Below are positions 51,647 to 63,768 of a DNA stretch of 64,000 nt, piece after piece. The position numbers and the translations under genes were made by a program. How positions within the stretch are numbered: the first letter of the stretch is position 1; every line of letters begins with the position of its first letter. The DNA lies in NCBI GenBank assembly GCA_014338405.1, contig JTDE01021160.1, forward strand, positions 1-64,000, in the 5' to 3' direction. Origin of the DNA: Paragonimus skrjabini miyazakii. Taxonomy: Eukaryota; Platyhelminthes; Trematoda; Plagiorchiida; Troglotrematidae. The notes beneath the pieces are model-generated. The model saw nothing but the letters and a program-made list of their open reading frames with translations, searched no databases and was not told the origin of the DNA.

Positions 51647-51827
51647 CGTCAGATTGGCTTCGATGAGGCTAACCGCCCGGTTATCTATGCGTCTTTCTTT
51701 CCGGCTCACCCTTCACAACGTAACGTGACCACCGAGGTACTCACACATTTGTTGTACATAATCGAGAACGCCGTCCGAAGCATGGCTCCGGGAGTGCAGC
51801 AATGGGTGTTCGTGATTGATTGTGCAG
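51647..51827 (+). CDS. Sec14-like / CRAL-TRIO protein, third coding exon
   Basis: The exon encodes residues 85-144 and the first base of codon 145, joining exon 32595-32739 in phase 0. The acceptor is CTCTACCACTGTGTAG and the donor GTGAGC. It starts the CRAL-TRIO lipid-binding domain: RQIGFDEANRPVIYASF is the conserved first strand with the G-x-D...R-P-V-I-Y pattern. LTHLLYIIENAVRSM is the following long helix and QQWVFVIDCAG the central strand ending at the expected glycine. The domain normally continues for about 100 more residues with the gate helix and the last strands. Those exons were not found downstream in the window, so the gene is incomplete here. There are no disabling changes in the three exons, which supports a functional gene rather than a retrocopy. 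Confidence 0.9.
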
Positions 51828-54800
51828 GTGAGCTAAGCATATGTGCTCTTCGTTAATCTATGATGTTTTCAGTCAATCTAAACTTGATAATTGTTCTTTA
51901 AACGTACCGCATGAATACACAGAATAACTGAGTTGCCTATTACAGTATGAGTGGGGCTGAAACTAACGTATAATTTCATGTAATCACACAAATCTGGAGT
52001 GTACGCAGTGTTTGGATGAATCACAATGTCAGTAATACAGCGGTGTTGAGTAAAATGTTTTTGTTTCCGGTTAACCCTTGTCGTGGTGATTCGTCAACCA
52101 AATAATTACACGAGTAAGACATGCTAGTAGAGAATTAATTCAATCCTGCGGCTGTGATTGGTTATTTGCCAACTAATCATATAGTCCAGGCGCTGTCGTC
52201 TATGTGTTTGTGTTTGCATGCGCTCATAAGGTCGGTCTTGATAGGATTAGTCTGTGTGATTTAACCCCTGTCACTTCCACAGAGTTCATTCCGTATCGCG
52301 CTTTGATGTTTATTCAGGTGTGTGGTTCAGTCTATACAAACGGATGAGATGTTGGCACCAACACTGAGGTTGACGCAAGCAGGGCATATGTTGGTTACGA
52401 GGGATTCAGCTTGCATTCGTTAGATCTGAGGATGAAAACATTATTGTAGGTTCCGGATATTGTCATGTTCGATTTTACGATCTACAGCTAACAAATGTAA
52501 TGCTGTGACTCAGTCACGTTCCAGTTTCTTTAAGTGTAATGCTTCGTTTGACAGCAAAAGTGTGCTTCCTATGTTCCGTGATTCCAACCTTCAATTGTCG
52601 GGATGTATGAACAATGTGTTCAGCTGGGCAGTGTGCCCAGTTTCTCGTATAAATACAATTGGCACGGTCGTGCGGTTAGATTGAGTCTCTCCCCTCCAAC
52701 AGAAGGTGCTGTCAGTTTCTGTTAAGGCGAAACAACGTGCCGACTACGCAGTCCGTAGGGACTTTCCCGGCTGCTTCAGACTTAGCCACTTGATAGGGTA
52801 TTCCAACGGTAGTGGTTCAAGGTTTTCTATCTTCCTTAATTGATTGTACCACATATGTGAGTATCTGCCTATCGATGAACGATTTTCGAAACTTGATTTC
52901 TTGTAATGTTGCACAAAACCGGATAAGTTCATGTTCACAGCTGGTATTGTTGTTGCAGATCTTTTACGCACTGCTGGTTACTGATAAAAAAACGTGCATG
53001 TCTGACGTAATGAAAATGTGCTGAATCAAGATTCAGGTATCGGTCTAAGTCAGTTGTTTCTCAATGGGTGTTAACATCGAACATTTGTTGCTCGTTTAAA
53101 GTCATTTGACAATCACGAAAGTTTATAGTTCTGTACTCGTTCTCTGATTCCATTGTGACATTGATATCACTGTATTACTCGTTTAAAAACCGGAGGTTAG
53201 TTTCTTCTTTACTAATCGTTATTTTCACAAATGTGTCTTCTACACAACTTAGCCATATTCATGAAAGGTTAAACAAATTGGACAGTGCTTATGTTCTATT
53301 GGAATGTAGGAAAAAGTTGGCAAATATCGAATGGACGGGTGAACTTATCGTCAGATCGTCTGCTTAGGGACACAAAACATTCTTGAACGTGAAGTAAATT
53401 ATGGTCAAACATAATTCAAAGCCGGTGATGATTCTGAAAGGAGTTAAAGTTATTTTGCTTTCTGGTCTGCGATCATTGTTTAAGACGGAGTATTTAACTA
53501 AGAGAATTTAAATACCACCACATGACATAAAATATATTGGACTTCATCAGAATCAGTTTTGGCCCGGATATCCTAAAATATATATGGTATTATCCATGCT
53601 ATATTAGCATCCCTCATAGTCACAAACCAGTTCTGGTCACAAGCAGCACACACACAATTGCAGACCACTCCTCCTTTCTCTGAGAGAGCGGTAACATGTA
53701 AACGTTGGTAAGTAGTGTTATACCGTCATATGCTGCTGAGTGTCAACGTGATCTAAACGTAGACCTAGTGTAGGTTAGTTTAAGGAGATGAACCGTGTTC
53801 ACATGTGGTCTAATTACTTGAAGATAACATCAACGTCAGTCGACAGTCGTATGATCGCGACCGCCAACTCCGATTACCGATGCAGTAGGGAGTATCCTGA
53901 TTGAAACCAGTCATCATGTGCAGTAAGCACTTGGCACTTGACCTAAAATGTAAGTTTCATAATTGTCTGTAGATCAGTATGCATTACTACACGATAGCCT
54001 ACCGCTAGACCCTTCGAGTTTCCACCGACTTACATACAAACTAGTTATAAGTAGCTCAGTTGAAGACGTCAACTGCATCCCTTATATTAACGTGGACGCT
54101 GAATCTTCAAACTAGACACCAGCTGCTTAAGAATAGCAACAGTGGTGAATAGCAACAGTGGTAGAGGAGATATGGAGGGGACAAAACAGTAAAATACGAA
54201 AAGCCGTTTCAAGGTCTTCAGTCGGTTCATAAGGTCATCCCGAGGATTAGTCCTCACTACGAGGTGAAGAATTCACGTTGATGCGTGCGACAGATCAACT
54301 GGACCCTTGTTTAATTGATTGGCCGCATACAAGTACAAAGTTGAAGTAACAGGCGGCAAATCAGTGTGATGAATCGCTCAGACACTCAGGGTCTTAAGAA
54401 CCATATCGAGTATTAAGGTTACTTCGTTATCTCGATAATGCCAACGTAAGACATAGGAAGTGGATGATGAAAGTCTTTACGAAAAGAGATGCCTGACACT
54501 TGCAGTGATGAGCTGAACCGGACGAGATATAACGGTTTCGCATAGTGCAAATTGATGGCTCTTGCACTACCTGCTCTAACAAAACATGGGGAATTCCTCT
54601 GGTGGAAACTTCCCACACTTTACTATGTTGTGACAGGCGAATATACCGACCAGTTTTGTGGGTTGCGCAACACACCACTTATTGTCTTAAGCCAGTGGAA
54701 TATAGTGGAATCAGTCAAGTCGAACTGTTAACCAACATCGGTGCCTTAGCAATCTATTGCAGTTGATAGGTGTATGCGTTACTGACTGATATTAACAGAA

Positions 54801-57070
54801 TTAATCATGTATTAAATACCCAGCGAAAATTAGAGGCAGTCATTATATTCAGATTGTATGTGAACCAACAGGGGGGGCTATGAACACTAAAAATCGCAGA
54901 CCCAAGTGAAACACATGGAAAGGTCGAAGTTACAGTCAGGTACGTTTGGAGAAGAGGAAGTTATATTTTGTGGAAGTACCATATTCCAAAGTGTTAGCTC
55001 CTAGGTCGGTTTTGGGATCTGACACGGAATAACTTTCTGTTGAATGGAAAATAACTTTCATTTTCCGACCAGCTATATTATGGTTATAGTAAGATTGTAG
55101 ACAGCTATAAATTTGGTCAAATATACATTCTTTGCAGTTCCAAAACGGAAATAACAGACCAGCAACCAAAGAAGGTTGCATTCACTAATTAACGCTTTCA
55201 GTGGCATTCACATAACACACCTCATCTGATTGACACAGATGTTCTGCTAATCTTTCCAACTTGCTTTTTTGGGCATGTGCTAAATTTTATCGTACTGGTC
55301 GTCTGCCTAGTCTTAGCAGACCTGGATGATTATCTGGACAAACCGTTCTTTCCACGGAACAGATGCGTCCATAACTTTTTCTGGTGCTTCCGGGTGTGTT
55401 GTTAAAAGCTGGTTTTGTGTTGTTTTCAAAAAGCAATTCCCGCTCACATTCATTTGTCTTCAGCTAACTGGCAGTGTTTCGTTAAGAAGTAGAGACTTGA
55501 GTGAAATCTACATTTTGACAGATGCTACGAGACTGAAAATTATCAAGCATTTGTGAAGTGAATTATATTTCACACAGTGCTCATCATCACGTGATAAACC
55601 CTACTACAGAACAGCCTCGGCTGTTTTTTGGATAAATAACAAATGATACAAACCAAGTACCATTCGTTTTGTGTACTGTCATTTCTCCTCTTAGCCAACT
55701 AGGAAACGTTCTTTGACGGCCTATCAATTTTACGACAAAATCAATTTGCTGCTTTTGATATCGGAAAAGTTTATGATAGACATATTAGTATATGTCGAGT
55801 GCCGCTGAAAAATTACTCGTAACTTTTGTGTCTAAATAGTTTTTCAATTCAGTCACATTTAAACTCATGTCCACTGCACACTAAACTCTGGTATGGACTG
55901 GAGCTGGCCACCAGTCCGCTTATTTTCCCCGACCATAAGATGTACTCCACTATGTGATTGTGAGATGAGAATGCTGAATAGTGCACTGGCGCCTCTACTC
56001 AATAAGATTTATGTCCTCTGGTCTGTAAAATTTCAGTTGAGCCACTCTATTTTGTAGCTATGGTTAAAACAATATATGGTGCTAACGAAATTAGGAAAAA
56101 TTTGTCGAATTTTCCGCTCCAGAAACTTAATCATTGTTGTACTCAATGATCCACTGTCACCTAAAAACGTACCTACTGTTGTTGAGAGTGTTCAGTTACG
56201 CGTAACTATAGACAATATTTATCAGTACATCGCACAGATAGGGAAAAAGCAATTTCCATCGACAACATCTCTCACGTAGTAGTTTACGCAGAAATATACC
56301 ACCCCTCACTAAGCAAATATGAAATCCTTGGGGATAGATAAGTGTATAGACAGTGCTTCTTAATAAATCCCGCTGGATCTGCTCGTACTGGTGATTACTG
56401 TCCGATTCCGCGATCAAGGATCCGCGAAAGGTTTAGCAAATCCACTCCACCAGCACGAGCTTGTTAAATTGCCCACGTCAAACTTTCTGTTACGTCTAAA
56501 TTTATATGTTGCACTGTTCCTGTTAATTATTGCTGACATTCGTGCAAATGATTGCCAAAAGTCTGAGTAATCTTGAGTGCCTGACTGTAAATTATTTGTG
56601 TTGTACCTGTGGGGAACTAATTATTGCAGTATGGCTGTCGGTTAATCGAACATGCCTTCAAGGTGCGCATCCGTGACAACAGGCTCTGGAAAAAACGGTA
56701 GTCTTCTGGCCTGTCATCTATGTAACCTTTAAGCTAACTCAACCTGTGGATTGGTTCCGCCTTTGGTGTTCGAGACCATAAAAGAGAATCCAACTGAAAA
56801 TCTATTATATGTGTGCTCAACCTGTATATTTGCCGTGCCTTCGGAAGATGGTTAGAGTGTGTTTCAGATCCTGTTAGACAGTAAACACCACACTTGTCAT
56901 TTTACCGTAGACGCACCGCATAACCCACCTTGCCTCACTAAAACTGTGAACACAACTCTCAGTTAGAAAATAGCTGCAATGTCAATCGAAAACAGTGAAC
57001 GACTATCGCTTTAACAGCCGGTTGACCTGGTCATTCTTGATAACACTAACCATTGATCCTCAGCTACTTT
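51828..57070. other. Probable intron 3, nothing recognised
   Basis: I searched by eye for a phase-1 acceptor followed by Gly-Phe/Tyr and the rest of the CRAL-TRIO domain on the + strand and found none. There is a two-unit tandem repeat at 54131. No other gene or element was recognised. Confidence 0.4.
54131..54162. repeat. 16-bp tandem duplication
   Basis: GAATAGCAACAGTGGT occurs twice head to tail with no mismatch. Confidence 0.95.
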
Positions 57071-57617
57071 GATATTATCTATACCTTTTTCCATACTGGT
57101 TTCTCTTTTAAGCATATAAATGTATCATTCGTGTAGAAGCCTTTCGTTTTCGTGCAGTAGAATTTCACCATTGTATTTTCAGGCTGTGGAAGTGGCCTAT
57201 GACTGGTTTAGTGGACTCATATTTTGCGGCCTTTTTGATTGCGACTGCACGCACTGGCTGTTGAGCTGGAACAATATCCGAGGGAACACTTGAGTTGTGA
57301 AGGCCGTCATGTGGTCCAATCATTTGCTTGTGCTCTCTGTCCTCTCTAAGCTGGACTCTATACCCCGATTGGACCACATGACGAACTTCACAACTCAAGT
57401 GTTCCCCCGGACATTGTCGCAGCGCAACAGCCAATGCGTGCAGTCGCAATCAAAAAGGCCGCAAACTATGAGTCCACTAGACCAATCATAGGCCACTTCC
57501 ACAGCCTGAAAATACAATGGTGAAATTCTACTGCACGAAAACGAAAGGCTTTTACACGAAAGATACATTTATATGCTTAAAAGAGAAACCAGTATGGAAA
57601 AAGGTATAGATAATATC
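57071..57617. repeat. Large foldback: 251-bp inverted repeat
   Basis: The arms 57071-57321 and 57367-57617 are reverse complements with few mismatches and equal length, separated by 45 bases. The spacer also belongs to the repeat unit: the minus strand of 57322-57617 matches the single unit at 33890-34140 through its AGAGAGCAC end. So the structure is one unit plus an inverted partial copy. It lies 250 bases before the CR1-like LINE. Confidence 0.95.
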
Positions 57618-57869
57618 TTGACTTCGAGACTAATTTTGCTGGCCAGAATAATAATCTACACTCTGTTAACCATTGTTAGTTAGGCAGACGCTCGCAACCA
57701 TGGTACCCAAAACTTAAGACACCTGTGGAACTACCACCGGCCCATCTAGTCACAATGAACGAAAAGAAGCTGGGCTAAATCTAGTCTATTCACGTTGACG
57801 GACGCTGTAAACTAAACATCGCAGACGGTGACATCGGCACACACAGGTTATAACTGAATTCACTCAATT

Positions 57870-60800
57870 ATGTGTCGCTCTGTGATTGTGTGTTCAATCT
57901 GTCTCATAGTTGTTCAGAAATGTCAGCAGATTGGATGGAGCGCGACAAAAAGGGATTGTTAAGATCTTTCACACAATTGGGTTCTCCCGAAATCTCCCCA
58001 GAGCGATTACATGGACTTCGAAAGAGCTCTGACCCTAAGTACGCTCTCAAGTCACGACCGCTACGGGTTACTTTTCATACCGTAGCCGACTTCGAGAAGC
58101 TAATGGCGCTGCAATAAGCCATTTATAATAGAAGTGAGGACTCAATGAGTGTACGTCCTGACTGAGACAAATACACGTACCTTCAGTCGCTGTCTGAGGC
58201 TTAAGCAGTTGATGAACGTAGACTCAGGAGTATTATTACATACAATATGCCTGCTACTGAAAATGTTGATGCCGTCAATCAAGTGGTGCACGATCTGGAC
58301 CAGTGGTGATTCCTAACATCACTCACTGGTCTGTCTGACCTAACAGTCGCTGGCGTAAATCGTCTGCCCCGGCCGGTGTTCTCGATAACTGCTCCTTGAC
58401 CTTAGAGAATAACCTTCCTAACAGAAGAAATGACGAAACAGACGCATGCATCATGATCCGCACTCCACACACAGTTACCCATTGGAACCACTCATAACTC
58501 TGATGGATCAAGAAATATCAGATCAGAGTGGAAACAGCTATATACTACCACAAAACCCGGTTCTATTGCTCCTAATGTCGCCCCCAGATGACCTTCGTGC
58601 GGACACCAATTTCAGTCTGCAAGTTCAAAAAAAACTCCAGCTCGTCGCCATTCCAATAGAGGATGGCGGCCTCAAAGTACACTACAACAAACCGACTCAG
58701 CCTTTCTCACAGGATGAATCCTCTTGAGTAGATTCATTTATCTTGCATACAGTAGACAATGAAACTACCTAACGATACTGTTTTTACATCAACTTAGCTT
58801 CAATTTTTATAGTCCGGATCAGCCTCGTGACCTCTGTTCTTGACGAAAACTACACATCGTAGGCATCACGGAGATCTGGCGTGAAGAAATGCGGGGATGG
58901 CGGATTGTCTATTCCCGGCATGACAGGATTTCGCAGTAATAGAAAAACTGGTAAAGGTGGTGTAGCTCTTTATTTGAGATTTCAGCTAACAACCTCAAGT
59001 ATTCGTAACAGAGTGGGAACGAATTTTCTTACATCAATCTGGCAAGTAACTAACTTCACTCAAAACTTCACTTGTTTGATTGGTGTGAGTTACAGATCGT
59101 CTTCTGACCAAATGGATGCCGACACTGCCTTGCGCAGCTCTCTGCGTAGAATACCTTCACCCAGAGCTGGACGTCGAAAGCCATTTAATCAATGCTGCAA
59201 CGTCCTTCTCTGCAGGAGATTTCTTTGAGTTAGTAGTGGAAGTTGGACCACTTTAACATGTCCAGGACCATACCAGATGACGGGTGGACCGGGCGCCATC
59301 TTGTCTCGACTACATTCTTACCAACGAGGTTGACATGATCAGCAATCTAACTATCGCAGCTCCTTTTGTTCGCAGTGAGCGTTTGTTAATTGAATTCAGT
59401 TATCCACACGATTCCATAAAATATATTTCTCAAAACGTTTATCGCAAGGCAAGTTTCGCAGGAATAAAGACACACGTTAATGAAGTTGAATAGCCTGGCT
59501 TCTTTACTGCACTCAACCCAGATGATCAACGGCAGCTCATCGTTGAGGAAATCTCTGATGCCGTTAACAACCATGTTGTAGAATGGTGTCCCAGGCCTAG
59601 TAGAAAGCCTAGACGCCTACGGAGTAATACCAAACGTTTGATTATGCTGAAATGTTCAGCCTGAAACAGGAACAAATTAGAACAAAGTGAACATACGTTT
59701 GTTGTGTCGCAACTCAATCGTATCATGGCTGCAATCAGCGAGGACCGATTCTGCTACCAACGCAGCCTTGCAGAGAAGCTCAGTATGAATCCTAGGCATT
59801 TTCACAGCGAAGTCACAGCACACACAAGGAGGAAGGTTGGTATTTCGCAATTGCAAACCTCTGGTTAATTTGCCAATACGGTTGCGGAGGCGGCCAATAC
59901 TCTCGGTAAACGGTACGTAAGTGTGCATAGCTGAAAATCACGAACGACTTTTGAGCGTATGAGTGTCAAAAGTCAGCGTGGAGTTAAAGGACTTACTAAC
60001 CCACAAATTACTCGGCCCAGACTTGATATCCTCTGTCGTCTTGAAATGCTGCACCACGGAATTATTGGAACCGCTTACAGCACATTTCAGTTGCTTCTTA
60101 TCGACCAGTTATCAAACAGTTATCGAAAGCTTGGAAACAGTTCACAATCACACCTACTTTCAAACGTAAACGCGGACATGACCCAGCGAACTATAGACCA
60201 ATAACGTTGCTTTGGGCGGTCTCTAAAATGATGGAGAGCTTAGTAAACGACTCTCTTTGGGTTAAGGTTGAAGACTTCCAACTCATCACCAAGGAGCAAC
60301 ATGACTTTCGAAGGCGATACTCATGCGTCGCAAATCTGTTGATTGTTCTTGATATTTGGACGAGAGCTTCAGACGCAGGATTAGACAGAGACGTGTTTTA
60401 TTTTGACTTCTCCAAAGCCTTTGACAGGGTGTATCATTCCACGTTGCTACGGAAACGGACCAGTTACGGGCACTTACTCATAAGACAAGAGGATTATCTG
60501 ACCGAACGCAGGTTCAACATCAAGGTGAATGGGCAGCTGTCAGAGTGGTTCTCAGTCAACAACGGCGTTTCGCAAGGATGAACCTTAAGATCTCTGTTAT
60601 TCGTTCTTGAACTACCCAGTATAGTCAAATCGCCGATGTTACTCTACGCCGACAACACAAAGCTCTGACGAGTACTAGAGTACCCGGAGTGTGTTGTGAT
60701 CTTACGAAACGATTTGAACTGCCTAAATCAGTGGTCCATAGAAAAAACTTGCTGTTCAATGTTAACAAGTGTAACTTCATGCAAATTAACAACCAAGTGT

Positions 60801-61345
60801 ATACTGACTATTACCTTGGCGATACAAACCTGTCCGTGTCAGCATGTGAAAGAGACCTAGAGACCACAGTAGCAAGCAGTTTGAGTGTGTCTACAAATTG
60901 TGTTGTCAAGGCTAAATAACCACAAATAACCCCAAACCTTCTAGGAGGAAGTTGTGAAACCTTCCACCCTGAAGGTTCACGAAGAGAATTATGAAGCCCA
61001 AGGAATACGCCTACCCGGAAAGACTGGCAGAAGCTGGTCGATTCTCAATGAATTACAGACATCTCATTGGAGACCTAATTCTTACCTACGAAATACCTCC
61101 ACACCACAGGTCATTTACTGGCACATCTCTTTCCACTAAAGGAGACTAAACTTTTAAGAGGTCATTCGCTGAAAATGATTGATGGAACATGCGGGTTACT
61201 TTGTAGACAGAACTGCTTCAAAGTTACGGTCTTTTCACACTGGAATGTATTGTCCAACTTTGTAGTCACGACTAAATCGGTTGAGAGTTTTAAAACACTA
61301 CCCTATTGACAGATAGGTGAGATACACCCGGCACTACAAGTTTCC
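57870..61345 (+). mobile_element. CR1-like LINE, nearly full-span but decayed
   Basis: An ORF1-like segment (57920-58117, SRPLRVTFHTVADFEKLMAL) is followed by a spacer with broken frames. The endonuclease (58850-59400) starts near a degraded GITEIW and ends SCLDYILTNEVDMISNLTI. The pol linker continues to about 60200. The reverse transcriptase at 60207-60660 has QLITKEQHDFRRRYSC, the motif A sequence FYFDFSKAFDRVYHSTLL, motif B NGVSQG followed by a stop, and motif C as LLYADNTKL, where the second catalytic aspartate has become asparagine. The C-terminus (60700-61345) resembles the copy at 13780-14835. Stops and frameshifts are scattered throughout. No poly(A) or short 3' repeat was identified, so the right edge is approximate. 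CR1 rather than jockey is inferred from motif style. Confidence 0.9.
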
Positions 61346-62053
61346 TAACCGCTATACTAGCTCAGTCTCACAGGTTACCAACTGTGCATGTCTGACAGAA
61401 TGCTGTCTCAGTGTTTCACTGTTCGTTACTGTAATAGGTGCAGCCAGCGGCTTCGTTGAATTTACCTTTTGCCTACCTCCATACACCTTTTTTTACACCT
61501 ATAAACCGTCCAACACAGTTTCCCACCGACCAGCACAGACACAGGAACGCACAAGCGACAACCCATGAACCTATGAATAACTGTTTTGCTATCTTCCTAA
61601 CCCACTCTTTCCAGTCACCAACTGTGCAAACGGGACAGAATATTGCTAAGTGTAGTTCGGTGTTCAACGCTGACTTTTCTTTATCCATGTATATTCAACC
61701 TAGCTATGTTTGCACACCTTTTAATACGACTGGTTACACGAAGGTACGAAGACAGAGGCGCTGATACAGATATCATTCCCCCTGTTTCGCCGAACTATGA
61801 GGCTTTAGACCATATTGGTCCGAGTTCGAACCTGCACCTCAAACAAGGCTTCAATTACTCATTTATAGTGTTCAAGGTTATGAATAGTTTAGCACTAAAA
61901 TAGATGGGTAGGCAAAAACGAAACACAAACCGAAAAAGAAAATAATGCGTCTGAGGTCTAAGAGAGGTATGTGGACAATAAACGATGAATCATGAATTAG
62001 TGGACTTAGCTCAGGCTTGAAGCAGTAGAATGTAGCCAAAAAGTAACATGTAC
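61346..62053. other. 3' flank of the Kunitz/TSP1 gene
   Basis: It should contain the 3' untranslated region of the minus-strand gene ending at 62054. I did not find an AATAAA on the minus strand that I would commit to. Open frames here look like chance. Confidence 0.4.
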
Positions 62054-62489
62054 TTAAATGAAACCGTTGCAGTGCTCTTGTTCAAATAAAATCCCACACG
62101 GCTGGCCTCCATGTCTCGCCGGTTTCACAATGTGCCGCCAGCGCATTCGCGTGCCTATTTGGTGTGATCTGGTCACGGAACATGGACTCCAACCACCCCA
62201 GGGGGTCAGCTGACAGTCCTGTTTCGGACCCCAGAGACTATTGATGCGTTGCAAATCCGTTGGGGTCCCGTCGTCGACTTCCAAGTCCGAGGCAGGCGTG
62301 TCTAAATCTGCCTTGTACTTCGAACGTTTTGAGGTGGCTGCAAACGCTTTGGCCATTTGTTTTGCCTTCTCCCATTCTTGAGGCAGACAGTCAGATATGC
62401 AAGACTTATAATCAGCATATCGGTTTTTGTTTCCCCCACAACCCAGATAGACGAACTCAAAGCAACGTCGTGTACGAGGTGAGAAATAC
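62054..62489 (-). CDS. Secreted Kunitz/TSP1 protein, last exon
   Basis: This exon encodes the last 144 residues and the stop of a protein with Kunitz and thrombospondin type 1 domains (C-terminus of an F-spondin / fat-spondin-like protein). The acceptor is the pyrimidine-rich TTTTTCTTCTATGTCCC...CTCTAG, which completes a Trp codon begun in exon 63164-63768. The exon starts YFSPRTRRCFEFVYLGCGGN, the second half of a Kunitz domain (cysteines 3-6 at spacing 8, 13, 4). A charged, low-complexity linker of about 55 residues follows (KAKQMAKAFAATSKRSKYKA). The final TSP1 repeat has WGGWSPC, RMRWRHIVKPARHGGQPCG and EHCNGFI before TAA. This TSP1 keeps only four cysteines; the second cysteine of the usual WxxC...C pair is an arginine. 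An earlier acceptor (62550) is also open but would insert 24 residues and an extra cysteine, so I reject it. Confidence 0.88.
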
Positions 62490-63163
62490 CTAGAGTGTTT
62501 TGGGACATAGAAGAAAAAGTACCAGTTATTGTGTACTCTGAACCTCCTACTGGAAAACAACGTTCATGACTGGTTATGATGCCCTAATCTATTGTTCTAT
62601 GACAACCTTAAGGTTCATAGGGACGTCATACAAAATACCAAACGAGTCACAAAGCCAATAGGATAGATTATAGTTTATGAGAAAAAAAGTATGAGAGAAA
62701 AGTACAACTGTTGGTAGATGTGTACAATGGGCTCAATCGTGCTCAACAAACCGTAAGTTTCTTGCTATCCAGTGGTTCGCATTTGATTTGACTTCGAATA
62801 GTTTAGATAATATTGAACAGGAAAATAATGTTTTTTCTTATTCCTTATACATATATATATATATGGGTTGCTTGACAGCCTTTCTAGTCTAGACTTTCTT
62901 TAGACTGGCCCAAAAGTTGTGTAATGGCGGTTGGGATAACCTGTTTGACAGTCTATGTTGTTCATGCCAGTGATGCTGGTAATAACTGAAGAATACGTTG
63001 ATAATATGAGACAGATATAACTTAGCCAAATCAAGCATATTTAGGCACATATTTAAAACAGAATATTTGTGTCGCAATAAGGTACCTTAAAGTCTACGAA
63101 GGTATATTACATACTCTGAAGTAGGTCAAATATGATATAATTCGTCAACTAATGTCTACTCAC
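62490..63163 (-). other. Intron of the Kunitz/TSP1 gene
   Basis: A 674-base intron, donor GTGAGT and acceptor CTCTAG, splitting a codon after its second base inside the second Kunitz domain. It contains a TA run at about 62850-62864 and nothing else recognised. Confidence 0.8.
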
Positions 63164-63768
63164 CAGGCAACCATTCGTTGATCTTTTGAATATTCACACG
63201 GTTCGCCTGGATCCATCAGCTCACCGCAATGTTCCGCAGGTTTCATGTACATCATTTTTCCACGATCAGTATTATCCGAGGCAATCTGCGACGTTTGATA
63301 TTGCAACAAAGCCATACGCTCCCGTCTCCAGCCAGGTAGGCTTTCCACCACTCCTAAGCACATTTCTTCACAGGCTTGTTTCGTAACAAATCGGTTCCGA
63401 CCGCCCTTACACCCTAAATACTCGAACGGCATGCAGCTGTGGTCCACCGCACTATAGTAAAACGCTTGAACCTTGTTTCCACAAGCTATCCCATCCTTTC
63501 TACCTTCTCCACAAATAGTCACCGGATCACATTCTGTATCCGTCGGACCACAATGTCGTTGCTCAATCACTGTATTGCTTTGCTTCTCTTTGGTGGTTAC
63601 GAACAAGTGTTCACATTGTTGCCGTTCCTCTGGGCGGACCAAATAGCGTCGTCGGGTTTGTTGTCCGTTCCTGTCCATACAAGTTGCGTTGCACGGGGTC
63701 CACTCGGTCCACGGAAGTAGACTACATGGTGAACTAAAATCACACGTGCGCTTGCGGCCTTCACAGGG
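63164..63768 (-). CDS. Secreted Kunitz/TSP1 protein, penultimate exon
   Basis: The exon encodes 201 residues and two bases of the next codon. The acceptor is TTGTGTTTCCCTTGTAATGCGTTTTAG and the donor GTGAGT. Domain order: a TSP1 repeat at residues 15-80 of the exon (WTEWTPCNATC, GQQTRRRYLV, six cysteines); a Kunitz domain at 86-137 with cysteine spacing 10, 16, 8, 13, 4 (ACGNKVQAFYYS, FEYLGCKGGRNRF); a linker; and the first half of a second Kunitz domain from Cys181 (CGELMDPGEPCEYSKDQ). In Kunitz inhibitors the residue after the second cysteine (P1) sets the target protease. Here it is Gly in the first domain and Glu in the second, neither typical of trypsin-type inhibitors, so a structural or matrix role is as likely as protease inhibition. 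TSP1/Kunitz combinations occur in invertebrate spondins and papilins. Earlier exons, including any signal peptide, lie beyond 64000. Confidence 0.92.

Noticed and set aside
52281..52318. Short segment between TTCCACAG and GTGTGT as the next Sec14-like exon
   Set aside because: Joined in phase it does not give the expected Gly-aromatic start or any CRAL-TRIO sequence.
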